From NCBI GenBank assembly GCA_014904845.1, contig MU119214.1, positions 434,001 to 498,000 on the forward strand: DNA of 64,000 nucleotides. The letters are read 5' to 3'. Both the position numbers and the translations under genes were made by a program. The first letter of the stretch is position 1. Every line of letters starts with the position of its first letter. The notes beneath the pieces are model-generated. The model was given only the letters and a program-made list of their open reading frames with translations. It was not told the DNA's origin and did no database searches. This document shows positions 34,089-43,985 of this stretch, piece by piece. The DNA comes from Acephala macrosclerotiorum. Taxonomy: Eukaryota; Ascomycota; Leotiomycetes; Helotiales; Mollisiaceae.

Positions 34089-34686
34089 ATGACAGTCATT
34101 CACGTCGGTATGTCTTTTCTGCTTTGCCATTTTACATCTTGGAACTGCAAGTACTCTTATAATAGACTTTCATGACATACCTCCACCCTCTCCCTTCCAC
34201 GCTAACTCCCTCTAGTACTCTTCCGCTTCCTCCCCACCACCACCCCCTCCCAAAAGTCCCAATTCTTCACGGAAATAAAGACCCTCCGCCACCTCCCCTG
34301 CGTAAAGGACCAAGGAGTCATCGTCGGCGGTCCGTCAATTAGTGAGCCAAAAGATGTTAGTCAGGGGTTTGAGTTTGGGCTTGTGAGTTTTCATAAGGAT
34401 AGAGCTGGGCTGGAGGAGTATCAAGGGAGTTTGGAACATGAGCGGTGAGTATTTGTTATTTCTTCTGACTTTGGTTAAGTCTGAGAGGAAGGGAGGGGGA
34501 AAAGGAGGAGGGGAAAGGGGGGTATTAGGGAGATGGGAGTGAGGCTGATGAAGTGATAGGGTCGCGAGTCAGTATATTCGACCGATTAGGGATAATGTGA
34601 TTCGATTTGACTTCGAGGTTCCAGAGGAGGATGAGCATCTTGTTGGTGTGTTGCCCATGCTTGGGGTGATCTCGGGGAAGAAATGA
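34089..34686 (+). CDS. Small stress-response A/B-barrel (Dabb) domain protein
   Basis: Three exons (34089-34107, 34216-34444, 34560-34686) give about 124 aa. The first exon has only 19 nt (MTVIHV plus one base). The whole protein is one Dabb domain: VIHVVLFRF is the first strand, FEFGLVSFHKDRAGLEEYQ the central strand and helix, and a second short helix precedes the Arg-rich end. Dabb proteins are dimeric ferredoxin-like barrels; some are cyclases or decarboxylases in polyketide pathways, others are stress proteins of unknown activity. It runs toward a second Dabb-containing gene on the opposite strand. Confidence 0.8.
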
Positions 34687-34845
34687 TATGGAGTTCAGAA
34701 AATGCTACTTTTGCTTAGACATACAGATTAGAAAACTGCCTTCTCATCAAAACATCAGCTCGAGCTGTTCAGTGCACTTTCCAAATCATCCCTACACAAT
34801 CTCCCGTCAGCATTTCCTCACCATCGAAGAGGAAGAAGGAGCAAC

Positions 34846-35760
34846 TTACACCCAACCCAACCTCCCCTCCCTAAAAATTTCCCCTCCAACCCCCCAACTA
34901 TCCCCACCCTCCAAAAGAATCGTCCTAACAATAACCTTCCCCTCCAACACCTCTTGCTGATGATAAATATGACTCGTACAATTCCCACAATAGTAACAGT
35001 GGACAGACTTTCCGCTTGCGCCTTTGTATGTGTAGACTTTTGGGGTGCCTTTTTGAATTTGGAGATCGTCCTGGTTGTTTTGTTAGAATTTGGAGAAGGC
35101 GTGCAGGGTGGGAAGAGGAATGGAAGGGTGACCGACGGTTGAGATGATGGCGTTCAGACTGTATGGTCCACCGCCGAGTTTTTGACACGTTGAACAATGG
35201 CATAGCACATGCTCTGCCTTTTCTAGCCTCGCCGTCCACTCGACCGCACCACAATGACAAGAACCCTTGTAAGTTTTTGGTTTGGACGCGGGTTTGGCAG
35301 GAGAAGGACCGAAAAGAACGGAGTCTCGTATATCTGCGTTCAGATTATCTCGTCAGTTAGTTTTCTTTTTACGCAAGGAGAGTAGATATAGGAATAGAGG
35401 CATACCAACAACAACACTATCCTCAATCAGTGATTTCGCTGCTTTCGAGAACGCGAGATGCACCGGATCCTCTACTATATAATAATCCAAATCCTCTTGA
35501 CTCGCAAACTCCAACACAAATCCATGCGTCATTCCCTTACTAAACGGCTCCCAGGATTGATTCTTGCCTGCGCGCATAGAAATCATATAAGGTTTGTTCG
35601 TAGAAGGATGCAGACATTTTGAAGGGAGCTTGAGGAAAGTGTCGAAGTGCGATTGCAGGTCTGTCCAGGTGATGTGGGGTTTGTATTTGAAGAGTACGAT
35701 GTGTGTTATCACGCCCTCTTTCGTGGAGAGGCTCGAGCAGGTTTGGCCGATGTCGCCCAT
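34846..35760 (-). CDS. Dabb-GFA fusion protein (A/B-barrel plus CENP-V/GFA zinc domain)
   Basis: Three exons on the minus strand (35760-35406, 35333-35137, 35070-34846) join in frame to about 258 aa. Residues 15-120 form a Dabb domain: ITHIVLFKYKP, THGFVLEFASQEDLDYYI, DPVHLAF. After a Pro/Lys linker, residues 140-240 are a GFA (glutathione-dependent formaldehyde-activating, CENP-V-like) domain with its zinc cysteines: KGSCHCGAVEW, CHCSTCQKLGG, CYYCGNC and SHIYHQ. GFA domains bind zinc and are linked to glutathione adducts. The second intron has an unusual GTCGGT donor but a good CTAAC branch and AACCAG acceptor. GTGTAAGT overlaps the stop, so a further short exon is possible. Confidence 0.75.
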
Positions 35761-36545
35761 TTTTGAAATATTCGAATGAATCCGAGATCAATCGATGATG
35801 CCAATTGGGTGAGAAACTAGAGAGAAAAAGAAAGGAGGAGGGAGGGAAGATATTATGAGAGGAAGGACAGGGGATATTCGCATATATGGGCATGGCCAGA
35901 GACCAATTGAATGTCTAGCTAATTGCCATTTTCAAGAAATATGAAAATAGAAGTCAGTTCCGAGGGGAGCATTTCCCATCATGGATAGGGAAATTGCCGT
36001 TCTGGGATATGGCGGGGTAATTGCGGGTTGATGCAGCATGGACTTGGCATCCCTGAAGTCGGACCTGACTTTGATCCGGTTTTTTCAACAAATAACAAAC
36101 TTAAGGAGAATTGAACAAGTGACATCTTTCACAGCATACAATGCAAGGACGAGGTCCGCTGGGGGAGCACGAAATTCCGCTCCGCCATCCCCTATCCCGT
36201 GCTGACGGCATATCGAGTAAAAGTCTGAATGAGAATAAATGTTTGCCGCTCGAATGTCCAGGTGAGCTTGGGACTGAGGTGTAGAATGTCGATGTGTAAA
36301 GAAAGCTAAAAGGCAATTCGAATGGCACTCGCCATTGCTCGGACCCGAGAGCCAGAGAGTTGACGTCCTGTAATGACATAGAAAAAACAAACACAACAGA
36401 AAGGCATGTCATTCTTCCGCTTTGGAAACATTTTATTATGTACCAGAAGATTAATTTGTCCCATCGTGGGGATCGGGCACTCTTTATATCACTTGACCTT
36501 CATAGCGTCTCTCTCCCAAGACCCTCCTGATCAAGGCAGCCCCAA
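35761..36545. other. Intergenic
   Basis: No gene is supported. Two overlapping minus-strand frames at 36085-36412 show no domain. The interval contains the promoter of the Dabb-GFA gene and the 3' flank of the sedolisin pseudogene. Confidence 0.5.
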
Positions 36546-38701
36546 CTAAACCTTCAACATCTTCGGAAAATTCGGCGTCCCCAAACCCATCACTGGATCC
36601 CACCCACTCACAGCCGTGAAACCCGGAGTTCCACACCCTTGGTTTCCCCCAGAAGTAATATCATTGGACATCCCCGGATTCCCATAAATAACCGGATTAA
36701 TATAACCCACACTCCCTTTCCCAACATCCAGTCTCGCCGCATTAACCAACGTCAACACACTTCCAAGCGTCGGACTAGACGCACTCGTCCCATACACGTA
36801 GCTAAAGTTCCCATCAATAGTAATGACATAATTAACACCATTAGCAGCAACATCAGGAATACCGCGGGATTGTTGGGAGGCGTTGTAGCGATCGGGGCCG
36901 TAGGGGGCCTTGTGTTGGGCGAAGTAGATTGAGACGGCGGATTTCTGGTAGGAGGGCAGGGAGAAGACGTTGGAGAAGCCGCCGCCGGAGTAGATTACGG
37001 ATTCGGCGGCTTCCTCAGGTTGGGTTGCTCCGACTGAGGTGATATATGGGCAGGTACCGGGGAAGGAGGGGTTAAACATGCCGTATGAGCCTGGGCGATA
37101 TTAGATCTTCATAGGATCCGGGGACATTAGGGAGAGTTCTTACCATCGGTATAGTTTCTAGTTGTGGGATCGATACACTGTCCACCATTTCCAGCAACTC
37201 CATAGTCACCAGACGAGTACAAGAAAGTAACACCTTGAAGACCAAGCTTCATGTACTCATTGCATTGTCGGTTCTCATAGAAAGGGGTGAGATCTGCCTC
37301 ATAGTACCCGTATGACGTGGAAATCACTTTGGTTGCAGCGAAGCCTCCACAGTTCTCAGGTCCCTTATACACACCAGGGCCAGATCCGTAAGGATCTGGG
37401 TAGACGGCATCTTGATTTGGATCATCACCACCTTCATATGTGCAGTAGCTTCCATCGATCGCATTAAGGAAGTTGTTAAAAGATGCACCTTCGAGCTCGT
37501 CACTGCCTGGTAGAGCGTGACTTTCTGGGGATAGACCAGGGACATCGCGTATTCGAGGTCAAGATCCTGATGAAAACTAGTATCGAAGTCTAGACAAAGT
37601 TAGGACAAGACAGCCTTACTGATTCACCATTATAGTTGGAGGACTCCATGTTAGTCTGGAGGAAGCCTCCATCAATGGAATCAAAAATTGGTCGATCGCC
37701 AACCTGCGAAAGCGAAAATTTTCTAAAGAACATATCCAAGTCTGAGGGAAGATAGGCTTGCGGGGTGCACTCAACGATTCCGTACGAATCTGCGTCCAAG
37801 AATTAGCCGGGTATAACAATCTCCGGCGGGTATACGTACTTTTGGGATTGGCAGGAAAGTCTGGTGGGAAATCGTACAAGGCCCTCAAGCAATTGGGGAC
37901 GATTGAGGTATCGCAATGCTCTAGCTGGTCAAGAATCGCCCCAAATGGAACTTTTTCACCAGCTTTGGGCAAGGATCCATTGTTGGGATTGCCAACGGCT
38001 TTTGCAGTTCTAGGTTGAACATAATGACCGGCAACAGTAGTCTGACGCTTAGTAACCTTTACCTCGTTGGCATCCATGTCGCGTTTCTTCTTTAGAGTCT
38101 CGAGCTTGATGTCAAAGCGGACGGTTGGAGTGATGACATGGCGTTGAACATCTTCGGGCATGGAGTACTCGCCGCAGGCCACATGTATGTCGCCGCTCAA
38201 GGAGTGCTTGTATTCGTAGTACTTTGTCTTAAGGAGTTACTCTGCCTCAGAGACTGTCATGTTGATATGAATCCAATTCAAGCTCTGTGACTGCTTGACG
38301 CGGTCGCTGGTGATGCCATAGTCTGTCAGCCATTTGGTGATTCAGGTGACTGTTTCCTCGGAGGGCGCGAACATCTCCGCAATCTTTTTGGCAGACCATT
38401 GTTTGCCGAAGTTAGGGCTGTCAGGATGTGAGACATCCATCAAGAACTCGTCGGCTCGGTCGAGGTTATTCTGTGTAAGAGCAATTCTCAATGGCATGAA
38501 AGAGTCGCCATGGAGCTTCGCGTTCCCGTTCCAGTGAGTTGGCAGACGATCTCGGCGTTCGTGAACAGCATGTCGCTTCGAATTGGGAGCTGAAGCAGCA
38601 ATTGCCGCAGTCAATAGACCACACAGTAACGAGAGAGAAATGCATGGTTGAGAGCTTGAATCTGAGCAATGCCCAAAACGATCTGAAGAGGGATTGCCCA
38701 T
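36546..38701 (-). pseudogene. Second sedolisin (S53) gene, inactivated
   Basis: The full family architecture is readable on the minus strand: a hydrophobic leader, a propeptide (FLMDVSHPDSPNFGKQW), catalytic GES and DLDLEYA, SSGDYGVAG, GGGFSNVF, GIPDVAANG, GTSASSP and a GWDPVMGLGTPNFPKML end. One frame from 38701 to about 37616 is broken by TGA at 38342-38344 and TAA at 38237-38239. Both lie in conserved propeptide segments that cannot be removed as introns. A frameshift is also needed near 37503-37510 between VTLYQ and SDELEGASFNNF. Catalytic residues remain, so the decay looks recent. Remaining introns (around 37080-37140, 37560-37620, 37790-37840) look normal. This is annotated as broken and no reading through the lesions is proposed. 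Confidence 0.85.
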
Positions 38702-39896
38702 CCTTTTGTACGACTTCGCAATGGCAATCTCACCTTCCCAACACGTCTGCCCTGTGCGTCCTGATCAACGCAAAAAGCAGGCTACGGCTCTGAGCTCTGT
38801 GCCTTGCGCAAGACTAGGAGTGATAAGTCAGGGGCCTTGCCCATTATGACAGGTCCGTGTTGAAATGGGGATGTCCGTTATGCACACCCCGCCTTGATTG
38901 ACCACATCAACCAATGAGAAACAGTAATACGATAGACGATCTATCTGGTATCAGGACAACTAAGGATACGTCATTGGCTAACCTTCCGGACGAAGCCTAG
39001 CTCGAAGATTTAAGGTCTGAGCCGAGCGCCCACTGGGAAGCTTGAAAGAAGTAGCGCGCACCTTAAAATTGGTGAAGACGTGCATTGGCAGGACTGGCCA
39101 ACCCAACTCGGCATGAGGTCTAATGATCGAAATCGTAAAGCCGCGAAGACTGAGAAGAAAGTCCGATCGAGAGGAGGCTGTCAAGTGCCGAAAGTGGTCT
39201 GCGTGCTGGCATTTCGTAGTCTAGTTCGTTCGAAGAAGGCCTGTTCGATATCCTGCCGCGGTACAGGGTTTATGCCCGTGGTTGGCTGCAGCAGCCAGAC
39301 TCTTGACGTTGACCTTTTTTTTTTTTTTTGGCTCTGGAATTCCAGGATAGCAGTCCTTGGTTTTTGGAACTGGTGGAATATTCGTACTTGTTGACCAAGA
39401 GAGTCGCTGGAGGCCAAATCGAGGGACTGACTGACCTGGCCGGAGTTGTTCTCCGCTGACCGCGTCAACAAGCAACTGCTGCTCGAATACCCTAGGCTGG
39501 CTCGCACAGAGCGTGTTTCCTTGGCAATGCGATTTGCCGCAGTCGGAATCCTGATTTGCCACGAGGCCTTCTACATTGGTGAATTGTTGATATTGCTGGA
39601 TTGAGAAGTGTGTGTAGTAGAGAGAGAGAGAGATGTCAAACGGAGGTGCTCTGAGTGATCAATCTTGATTGATTGAAGCTTTATTTTACAGTCCGAATGC
39701 CCCCTTTTATCATGTCCTGCCGATCATCATTTCCAGAGTGGGGCACCGACCCCTGACTTTCGACAAGAGAGAGATGTGCGAAAGACTCCAGTAATTGAGG
39801 TTCTACGCTAAGACCGGATCGGGCCTAGCTCATTATCACTTCTCGCCTAGGCCACGAGCCTCGCGACTTGCTTCTTGCCTTCCTTCCGCAAACAAA
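38702..39896. other. Intergenic with an LTR-like fragment
   Basis: No gene is supported. Open frames on both strands at 38978-39562 overlap each other and lack domains. The interval contains an 18-19 nt T run near 39313, a short AG microsatellite at 39620-39632 and the LTR-like repeat listed separately. Confidence 0.5.
39634..39764. repeat. LTR-like dispersed repeat, copy 1
   Basis: The copy begins TGTCAAACGGAGGTG and runs for about 130 bp to GACTTTCGA. It matches 43451-43580 throughout. The TG start and size suggest a retrotransposon LTR fragment, but no second LTR or internal domain was found, so the class is uncertain. Confidence 0.7.
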
Positions 39897-40906
39897 ATGT
39901 CAAAACGAAAGTAAGTTGCGCTCTTCCCAAGCTTTTCAACTTCTGACAAGAATCTCAGAGCCTCCACATCGCATTCGTCGAGAACTAACATGTCTTTCTT
40001 CGGTCCGCGACCACCAAGAAATCCTTCGAGCTTGATTGCTTTCTACGAAGGTACCGGGGAGGACTATCGCGGACGTTCTCTATCAGATATACTTCGATGG
40101 AACGCTTCCAAGCTGGAGCAATCTCACGACTATATCCAAACCGTCTTCCCACTGCCTGAAGGTTCCGGTGTGAATTGGGATGCACCAATCATCGACCGCC
40201 AAGTCTTCAACGCTTTCCGATCTCGTGCCGAGTTGAGAGAGAAGTTGAGGGAGTCATTTCAGAAGATTCTATGGTTCTACGGGTTCAGACTCAAGGCGGA
40301 GGATGGTGTCTTCAAGGTAAGTCTGCAGGCACTGCTCACCTTCGTGATGTTAACAAGGGACAGGTTGTCAAAGGCGATAACTATGATAAGCACGCCGACA
40401 ACTGGGACTCACGATTCGACCACAACCACCTCCGAATTACGAGAATTATCCGCTCCCTCCGTGTCCTGGGCCTCGAAGATGAAGCCTTAGCGTTCCGCTC
40501 AGCCCTCGAGGAGAACCTCACTCGTGTCAGCTCAAGATCACGTGAATATTGGCGCCGAGCAGCTGAAAGAAGCCTGAATCTCAAACCCGATCTCGAGATC
40601 GACGACGATGACGATGACAGGGTTGGACCCAAGTTCCTCCGGGAATTCGTGCAAGAGAGAAAGAAGAAGTGTGAAGTGGACAAGAAGCCGGATACCACCA
40701 AGGAGACGAGTGAGAAGGAGCCGGTAGGCGAAGTTAAGGAGGCTGCTTCTGCGGGAGGAGATGCAGAGACAAAGAGCGCAGATGACAAGATTGCGGAGGA
40801 AAATGTAGGTGAAATTGTGGAGGCTGTCGAGGGTCATATGGAAGCAGAACCAGAGCTGAGCGCTGAGGACGTTCCCAAAGCCGTTGGAGAAGGAAAGGTC
40901 ACATAA
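39897..40906 (+). CDS. OGFr-domain protein
   Basis: Exons 39897-39910, 39959-40316 and 40364-40906 join in frame to about 304 aa. The first exon is only 14 nt (MSKRK), and the ATG after the first intron at 39990 is a possible alternative start. Residues 25-200 show the opioid-growth-factor-receptor conserved domain: SLIAFYEGTGEDYRG, LEQSHDYIQTVFPLPEGS, FRLKAEDG and FDHNHLRITRIIRSLRVLGLEDEA. In fungi this domain occurs in proteins of unknown role; receptor function should not be assumed. After a poly-Asp stretch (EIDDDDDD) the last 90 residues are acidic, Lys/Glu-rich and disordered. Confidence 0.85.
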
Positions 40907-41320
40907 TGGTGGACTAGTAAGCAGAGAGCACACGAGACATCGATTCCGAGCATTCTAGAATTGCTGATCATCGTACTGTGAGCCTTACTTTAGACAGAAA
41001 GGATACCCCAAAACAGAGCATTCATGACTATAGAATATTTTCAGTAGACTGGCCAGGGTTACAGTTTCAGGGGCGCGTCGTCCGTCTTCGGGTTGAGAAA
41101 TTTGCAAAAATTAAATGGGATTGACTCCGGGGACATGAGAAGAAATCAGTCAACCTTGCATTTACGGAAAGTAGAAGGCTCAACCTAGCAACCGTATGTC
41201 TCTCCTTCCTCCAAACATCACTTCACAGAATCTCATCCAACTCAGTTTCTTTTCACTCTCACAACAATTTCAATTCAGGATATACATGCCATCACTGCCG
41301 CCACCAACCGTCCTTGAGCC

Positions 41321-42217
41321 ATGGCAAAGCGTTTCTTCATCAATTCCCTTTACTTCGGTTCGCTCCTCTTCATGCCAACATTCCAACCACCAAAAAGCAT
41401 ACCCCAACCCCGACCACCCAAGCTCATTCTCGTCACTCAAAATCTACAACTTGGCGACTGCAGATGTCCTACACCAAGAGAGAGCTTACCATGGGCGCAG
41501 CACAACATGTGTACCTATGTGAAACGAGACTTGATGAATCCGCTCTATCAGTCCGGGTTCGCAAAGCTCGTAAAGGTCTTGGGGGTTTGTGCCGTACGAT
41601 TTTGGAGTGAGAATTGGATTGCCCTGCAACACCGATACTCAATGCGGAGAGGACGAGAAGATATGCGAGTACAACAGTAGGAATACTGGAAATGGATGCC
41701 CGAGGTACTTTCCATGGTATCGAATTGTTGAGCCTAGGTATGGACACATCGATCTGCCGGCCGATGTATTGCTGGCAAACAATTCAGAGGCACCGATACC
41801 AAGAAGGGAGCCTCCTCGAATCAACACCCACAAACATTCAAAGTCTCCGATTCTATCTCAGATACCCAAGGTAGGCCAAATACAACTACGGCAACAGAGA
41901 AAGAAGTATATACGACTCCACAAGAAACCGTTCTGTATTCACAGTCCGGTACGTCTCTAATTTCAACCACCTTCCCTCTAGATGACTTTTCCACTTACTC
42001 CCGACCTTCAGAGAACGGACCCACGTTAATAATCACGATCATGAACAACCTAAAACCTCGCGAAATAGACAACCAAATGGGGTGGGCATCACACCAGTAT
42101 CCTCGTCAATCTCCGAACTCCACACCAGATCTTCGACCTTCTCAAGGCACACCTATTTGGTGCCTAGGTCCAGACGGTAAATCCGCGACTCCCTCCATGA
42201 ACGCATTCGGTATATAA
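41321..42217 (+). CDS. Cys-containing, Ser/Thr-rich small protein; 5' end unresolved
   Basis: The 3' exon 41788-42217 is an uninterrupted frame of 143 codons with coding-like composition: Ser/Thr/Pro-rich, then GTPIWCLGPDGK and a FGI end. It joins in phase 2 across an 83-nt intron (41705-41787, GTACTT donor, TTCAG acceptor) to an upstream exon with IGLPCNTDTQCGEDEKIC, four cysteines in 16 residues. The upstream exon's frame is open only back to about 41571. A possible first exon at 41321 starts MAKRFFINSLYFGSLLF, which resembles a signal peptide, but I could not find a junction that keeps the frame. No family is recognised. Secretion is a guess from the leader and cysteines. Confidence 0.4.
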
Positions 42218-43985
42218 TGCATCAAACCTTGGGATAGTTGGCCATTGGATGGTTCGTTTCGAGGTAGTGACCCCTCCGAGGAGATACGTTGAGTCAGGCA
42301 GAGTCGGTTTCTTGCTGTTGGGAACCCGGAGTTTTTGTTTCAGGTTATGAGAAACAGTACATGAGATGAGTTAGATCATTGATACGCGCAGGGCTTGTTA
42401 GGAAAGGTTGGATATTGGTTTCAGCAAATCGAGTTTTGAGTGTTCATTTCTTGGTCCGGCATCATTACTCTGGTAATCTCGGACGACATTTTTCCATTTC
42501 GCATCCAACGCAGTTAGTTAGCGTCGCCGCTCTGCTCAGGTTGCTCGGTCATGTTCCTGCTCTCCCTTCCAGTGACTAATCATGATTTACTTACTATTCG
42601 GTTCTGCCGTACGAAAGTTGTTTTCAAGAGGACGAAGTCAGCTCCCAGGGAACCCAAATAGGACCCCCCAATAAATACATCCTTTAATCTCTTACACTCT
42701 TAGATGTAGTACTACACCTAGGAGTGTTTGGGCCCCAAGTATAAATATCCCGCACAATAAGACTTAAAGTATACCAAGTTTCAATACTAGAACCCGAACT
42801 ACTTCGGCTTCTAATATAATAATATTTCTTAGCAAACCTAGATGGAATTAATCACCTAAAATATCTTGCCAGTGAACTTCGCTTTTCAGCCACATTATTA
42901 ATGAAGCTATACTAGAAAATCTATCTTTCGTACGCCGTGTTATTTCGCGTTTGCGTGCGCACCAAGCCTCTGCACACATGATACCTTGCCGCTTTGCTCG
43001 CCTCGCTTCACCCATCCTCACCAGCCTTCTTGTGCGCACTCTACTACCTTACCTCTGCTCACCCCTCTTACCTGGGATGTAATCATCCCCGTTCGTGCTA
43101 CATCCGAGAGCGTCAACTCCTAGCGAGAAGGATTCAGGGGAGCCAAAACGGGCTCTGGGGCCGTTATAGGCTCCCGGACTCACTATCTTGGTGTTATATA
43201 TCAATGTATTAAACAACCTTGAGTATAACTCGCAAATACATAAAGGTACGGGGGTAGAATTGGTTGATATTAAGACTGAAGAGCTTAGACTACAGGATTT
43301 GAGGTCTTATAGGTGCTCGTTTAGTATGGTCACATGGATTTTTTATTCGCACCGGCTCCGCCGGCGCGAGTAGGGGCGTTCCCTCCCTACCACACCCCCC
43401 CCACGTGGGGCTGGAGCTGTTTTACGGGGGCTTTACGGAGAGCTCTAAACTGTTAAACGGAGGTGTTGTGAGTGATCAATTTTGATTGATTAAAGCATTA
43501 TTTTATAGTCCAAATGCCCCCTTTTATTATGTCTTACCGATCGTCATTTCCAGAGTGGGCATCGACCTTTGACTTTCGATATAAACTACGGGAGCGCTAA
43601 GTGCCAAAAGCGACACATCTTGGCGTTTCTTGGTGTAAAAACGTGATTTAAATTTTTCAAAAATATCACGCGTTATTACGTAAACTCTACGTGAACTTTT
43701 TTTTCCCTAGCAGGATACCTTTAACTATCGTCAAAGGCAAATCCAAATTGGGATCTGGAGGAAAGTAGAAGATTCCGACCAAGGATCCTTGATAGGAATA
43801 ACGTGAAAGTTAATTGAACGCACCACGCTATAAATAGAATACAAGTAGGTAAAACTAGGCGTAATGCTATGGAGAGTGAACAGTAAGTTTCAACTTGACA
43901 CGCAAAAGAGGGTAGACGGCATTTTTTCCTTGCCAATTGCTTAACCGTAAAAAGTCCAACTCTGGCTCGTTTATCGTCTGACTCA
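42218..43985. other. Repeat-rich gene-free region
   Basis: About 1.8 kb without a supported gene. It is AT-rich in parts (42650-42850, 43180-43320) and GC-rich around 43340-43440, where a CGCACCGGCTCCGCCGGCGCG palindromic patch occurs. The base composition shifts and the second LTR-like copy at 43451-43580 suggest decayed transposon sequence. Confidence 0.55.
43451..43580. repeat. LTR-like dispersed repeat, copy 2 (RIP-like differences)
   Basis: The copy begins TGTTAAACGGAGGTG and matches 39634-39764 over its length. Most differences are transitions, with this copy having T or A where copy 1 has C or G (for example TGTTAAAC versus TGTCAAAC, and TTTTATTATG versus TTTTATCATG). This fits repeat-induced point mutation. 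Confidence 0.7.

Noticed and set aside
25151..42217. One large secondary-metabolite cluster including the two Dabb genes
   Set aside because: No polyketide synthase, nonribosomal synthetase or terpene cyclase occurs in the window, so a biosynthetic cluster is not supported.
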